DNA from: JBNJEM01 sp051745935 | Lineage (GTDB): Bacteria; Planctomycetota; Planctomycetia; Pirellulales; Pirellulaceae | Assembly: GCA_051745935.1 (NCBI GenBank) | Contig: JBNJEM010000337.1 | Coordinates: 1 to 8,430, forward strand | DNA: 8,430 bases | Reading direction: 5' to 3' | Part shown: positions 6,421 through 8,430 of the stretch, piece after piece | Numbering within the stretch: the stretch's first letter is position 1 | How the letters are laid out: each line of letters begins with the position of its first letter | The notes under the pieces: model-generated | What the model was told of the DNA's origin: nothing | Seen by the model: the letters and a program-made list of their open reading frames with translations, nothing else | Database searches by the model: none | Program-made: the position numbers and the translations under genes

Positions 6421-6426
6421 GACCAC

Positions 6427-7266
6427 ATGACGACCCATCACCTCACGTTGTGGGGCTGCCTGTTTGTGATAGCCTCATCCTATCTCCAAGCGGCCGACAG
6501 GACGGGGAGCGGTTTTGCCAAGAGTGAAAACTTCACGGTTCTTACTCCAAAGCCGGAACATGCTCGAGAAGCGAACGAATACGCCACGGAGGTGCTGGAA
6601 AATGCCGAACGCCTGCGCAGCGAGATTGCTCGGCACTGGCTGGGACGGGAGTTGCCGCCGCGCGAAGGTCGTACCATCGTGACGATCTCGTTCGAAGCGG
6701 ACCGGGACGCGGGTTTAACATGGGCGATGGACAACCCCAACCGGAACTATCATTCACTCTACCTGGCCACGTCCCCGGAGCTTGCCTTGGGCACTACGCT
6801 CACCCATGAAATGGTCCACGTGGTCCTGGCGACTCGGTTTCCACACCCCAACCGGTTGCCCGCCTGGCTGGAAGAAGGGATTGCCAGCCACTACGACGAT
6901 CCTGAGCGGAAACGGCAACGCCAGGAACAAATCCACGCGTTCACTCATACGCGCCAATGGCCGCGGATCGTTGAGGTGCTGACCGCCGAGAACATCCCGG
7001 CCAGCGACATGGAGGCCTACACCGTGGCCGCGTCGCTCACCGCACTCTTGCTCTCGCGCGACGGCGACCCCCAAACACTGTTCGCATTTGGACAGTACGG
7101 CAAGAAGCACGGTTGGGACGCCGCTCTGCGGAAGTACTATGACATTCACACCGTCGACCAGCTCCAGACCATCTGGCAATACGCCCTTTCAAATGCTCCC
7201 CGGAAAGACGCGACGGCTCGATGGGAGCTTGAAGATGTGGTGGGCGGTCGCGAGACGCGTGGTTGA
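6427..7266 (+). CDS. secreted peptidase MA/DUF1570-like metalloprotein
   Basis: 279 residues. A signal peptide (about 1-22, hydrophobic core LWGCLFVIASSYL, likely cut after LQA) sends it out of the cytoplasm. The zinc site reads HEMVH (127-131) followed after eighteen residues by E150 in WLEEGIA, the HEXXHX18E spacing of gluzincins. Shared blocks with the divergent gene at 4293-5432 are ENF or RNF with TVLTP or RVTAP near the N-terminus, the identical core WLGRELP (71-77 here), the zinc motif, HGWDAALRKYYDIHTVDQLQ near 228-247, and a closing tryptophan. The two are clear paralogues, though this one has no transmembrane anchor after cleavage and no Pro/Thr/Ser tail. In the post-active-site helix only Y198 remains of the two tyrosines seen in the paralogue. 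Its 3' end converges with the coiled-coil gene 40 bases away. The substrate is unknown and proteolysis is not proven by sequence. Confidence 0.85.
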   Translation: MTTHHLTLWGCLFVIASSYLQAADRTGSGFAKSENFTVLTPKPEHAREANEYATEVLENAERLRSEIARHWLGRELPPREGRTIVTISFEADRDAGLTWAMDNPNRNYHSLYLATSPELALGTTLTHEMVHVVLATRFPHPNRLPAWLEEGIASHYDDPERKRQRQEQIHAFTHTRQWPRIVEVLTAENIPASDMEAYTVAASLTALLLSRDGDPQTLFAFGQYGKKHGWDAALRKYYDIHTVDQLQTIWQYALSNAPRKDATARWELEDVVGGRETRG

Positions 7267-7276
7267 CCTCGCCCCA

Positions 7277-7297
7277 CGGTCCGCCGCAAGTGGACCG
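7277..7297. terminator. hairpin between convergent stops
   Basis: CGGTCC (7277-7282) pairs with GGACCG (7292-7297) around a nine-base loop in the 40-base gap between the two convergent genes. It is placed correctly for a bidirectional terminator, but the stem is short and there is no T-run. Confidence 0.35.
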
Positions 7298-7306
7298 AAA
7301 ACCGGT

Positions 7307-8035
7307 CTAGAACGGAAAGACTGGCCAGTAGATCGGCGCCGGCTCGACAACGTAGGTTTCCACGGGTGGCCGATACACCGAGGGTGCTTCACTCAGAGGG
7401 CGATAGGTTGTCACGCTCTCCGAGTTCTCGGCGGGCCGGTAACGGGTAACCCGGGTTTCGGACTCGGGAACGATGTCAATCGTCTGTTTGTATTCGGGCG
7501 GAGTGATGGCCCAATTCACCAACGACTGGCCGGGCAGTTTCGTGGCCACTGTACCGGCCGGTACTTCCAGCGTGAGCGATTCTCCAGCATCGATGTCGTA
7601 GTTCGTTTGGTTAACCCGGATACGTTGCTGGGTTGCCATTTTGTTTCGGATGATCACCCGGCCTTTGTTTTCCAGCGAGCCGTGCACCGCTTTCCGCATT
7701 TCTTGCCGAAACTCCTCGCTCTTTTCCATGTTGGCGCTCAGCTGCAACACTTCGTTACCGGTGCTATCCGTTTTGGTGATGGAGTTCAACACCTGCTGCT
7801 GTTGGACCGCCTGCTCCCGCTGCAGGTCCGCCAGTTCGTTCTGCATGCTGGTCAGGTCGTCCAATTGTTTCTGCATCTCCGCCTGTTGTTGTTCGAGTTC
7901 CTGAATGGTGGTCTTTACGGCTTGGATTTCCTTATCCAGCTCCTCCACCGTCTTGCCCGTTTCCGCCTCTTGAGCCATGGCCGCGAACGGCGCGAACAAG
8001 ACCAGTAACCATAACCCTGTGAATCGCCATAACAT
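7307..8035 (-). CDS. secreted coiled-coil protein with C-terminal beta domain, unknown function
   Basis: 242 residues, no named family recognised. Residues 1-21 form a signal peptide (core LWLLVLFAPF, cut after the AMA motif at 19-21). Residues about 30-84 are rich in Glu, Gln, Lys and Leu with heptad spacing, a coiled coil likely to mediate oligomerisation. Residues about 120-190 look like a small beta domain (RVIIRNK, RIRVNQTNYDIDAGESLTLEVPAGTV, LPGQSLVNW, TIDIVP), which I have the impression recurs in planctomycete secreted proteins. The tail carries three YRP motifs (199-201, 211-213, 221-223) and ends in aromatic and proline residues, as in surface or wall-contacting tails. The start at 8035 has GGGAG eight bases upstream and puts the signal peptide at the N-terminus; the longer reading from 8077 lacks a ribosome site and adds a polar segment ahead of the signal. 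Export and coiled coil are well supported; a structural envelope role is a guess. Confidence 0.83.
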   Translation of the reverse strand: MLWRFTGLWLLVLFAPFAAMAQEAETGKTVEELDKEIQAVKTTIQELEQQQAEMQKQLDDLTSMQNELADLQREQAVQQQQVLNSITKTDSTGNEVLQLSANMEKSEEFRQEMRKAVHGSLENKGRVIIRNKMATQQRIRVNQTNYDIDAGESLTLEVPAGTVATKLPGQSLVNWAITPPEYKQTIDIVPESETRVTRYRPAENSESVTTYRPLSEAPSVYRPPVETYVVEPAPIYWPVFPF

Positions 8036-8043
8036 CTCATCAA

Positions 8044-8048
8044 CTCCC
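8044..8048 (-). promoter_or_regulatory. Shine-Dalgarno site of the coiled-coil gene
   Basis: On the minus strand GGGAG lies eight bases before the ATG at 8035, supporting this start over the in-frame ATG at 8077. Confidence 0.65.
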
Positions 8049-8229
8049 ACATAACGTCCCACGATCAGAACCGACATGAATCACGACACGAATTTCATCA
8101 AGCCTTGCCGTCCCGAGGTCCGTCGCCGCACAAGCCTCGCTTGCCCGCCAACGGCGCCACCGTTGCCCGGAGATGGCATCAGCAATTCGGGTTTTCCAGG
8201 GCCTCAAACGCCACAACCCTTCCTGGCCT

Positions 8230-8328
8230 TATATTTCAGGCGGTTGGATTTTTCCGGGTGGAAAGCGGCCCGACGCAAGCCGTCCTCCCGTTGGTCGGAC
8301 TCGCGGCGGAGAACGTCATCCGCGACCG
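8230..8328 (+). repeat. 100-bp repeat, third copy
   Basis: Matches copies 1 and 2 at 1781-1980 over 99 bases (the first G is not shared), in the same orientation and 6.25 kb away. Differences lie mainly at two sites in the left third, plus the loop of the right-end hairpin, where AAA becomes ACG while both stem arms (8306-8310 and 8319-8323) are unchanged. It is a single copy here. Confidence 0.95.
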
Positions 8329-8356
8329 GCATACCCTAACGTTGCAAACAGTATAT

Positions 8357-8384
8357 GTAGGACGGGTCTCCAGGCCCGTCTTTT
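8357..8384 (-). repeat. 28-bp dispersed repeat, right copy
   Basis: Exact reverse complement of 40-67. On the plus strand it reads as the hairpin GACGGG/CCCGTC followed by TTTT, which resembles a short intrinsic terminator for plus-strand transcription. It lies 28 bases after the third 100-bp repeat. Confidence 0.75.
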
Positions 8385-8404
8385 CAAGTACGAAATCGTA
8401 CTTG
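8385..8404. other. perfect short hairpin next to the 28-bp repeat
   Basis: CAAGTACG (8385-8392) and CGTACTTG (8397-8404) are exact complements around AAAT. It directly abuts the right copy of the 28-bp repeat. It could be an operator-like dyad or part of a composite palindromic element; nothing similar follows the left copy. Confidence 0.6.
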
Positions 8405-8430
8405 ATCTGGTGTCCGCGGATCTCACGAAA

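Larger units (their letters stand above)
5433..6426. other. 994-bp divergent intergenic region
   Basis: This region separates the start codons of the two divergent peptidase-like genes. From left to right it holds about 120 bases of unique leader for the minus-strand gene, the four-unit 80-bp array (5555-5874), and about 550 bases of unique sequence upstream of the plus-strand gene. The last part includes an imperfect hairpin at 5926-5951 and the palindrome GGCGATCGCC at 6342-6351. I see no gene and no confident promoter. Confidence 0.65.
8036..8430. other. 395-bp gene-free right end with repeats
   Basis: Upstream region of the coiled-coil gene. No gene is supported. It holds about 190 bases of unique sequence, then a copy of the 100-bp repeat, the inverted 28-bp repeat and a short hairpin. 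The promoter of the coiled-coil gene should lie here but could not be assigned. Confidence 0.65.

Noticed and set aside
6391..6426. Upstream ATG (6391) for the secreted peptidase gene
   Set aside because: It would place charged residues before the signal peptide. AAGGAGG is ideally spaced for the ATG at 6427.
7088..8008. 306-codon plus-strand open frame
   Set aside because: It overlaps the end of the secreted peptidase gene and is antisense to the coiled-coil gene, which has a signal peptide, heptads and a ribosome site. The composition of the plus-strand product is typical of a shadow frame.
1..8430. Insertion sequence, integrase, tRNA or defence system
   Set aside because: No transposase or integrase motifs, no cloverleaf-like sequence, and none of the six genes matches a defence family. 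The repeats are non-coding.

Overview
The window looks like a chromosomal stretch from a GC-rich, loosely packed bacterial genome, most likely a planctomycete of the Pirellulales type. The reasons are two paralogous secreted or anchored peptidase-MA/DUF1570-like proteins, a small secreted coiled-coil protein with a C-terminal beta domain, an acyltransferase gene next to a YnbB-like phosphatidate cytidylyltransferase gene, low coding density (about two thirds), and several families of short dispersed palindromic repeats. The taxonomy is inference; there is no rRNA or other marker gene.

Layout, left to right. Positions 1-227 hold no gene but carry a 28-bp dispersed repeat (40-67) and a decayed relative of an 80-bp repeat (143-192). 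A GT4-type glycosyltransferase (228-1463, +) follows. A gene-free 708 bp (1464-2171) contains two head-to-tail copies of an exactly 100-bp repeat. Next come a PlsC-type acyltransferase (2172-2777, +) and a CdsA/YnbB-type CDP-diacylglycerol synthase (2909-3994, +), separated by an 82-bp cruciform-like element that begins inside the acyltransferase stop codon. Two divergently transcribed metallopeptidase-like paralogues (4293-5432, -; 6427-7266, +) are separated by 994 bp holding four perfectly phased 80-bp tandem repeats (5555-5874). A secreted coiled-coil protein (7307-8035, -) converges on the second peptidase gene. The right end carries a third copy of the 100-bp repeat (8230-8328), an exact inverted copy of the 28-bp repeat (8357-8384) and a short perfect hairpin (8385-8404).

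How the genes fit together. The acyltransferase and CdsA catalyse consecutive steps of phospholipid synthesis (lysophosphatidate to phosphatidate to CDP-diacylglycerol) and are probably one unit, possibly tuned by the palindrome between them. The glycosyltransferase acts in glycan or envelope assembly, with no pathway partner visible. The two HExxH proteins and the coiled-coil protein are all exported or membrane-anchored, but their substrates are unknown.

The most notable structure is a family of related repeats seen at three places in different forms: a decayed single copy, a palindromic copy between two lipid genes, and a fourfold tandem array between two paralogous peptidase genes. With the 100-bp and 28-bp families this makes at least three independent repeat families in 8.4 kb. 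No transposase, integrase, CRISPR array, RNA gene or defence system is visible.
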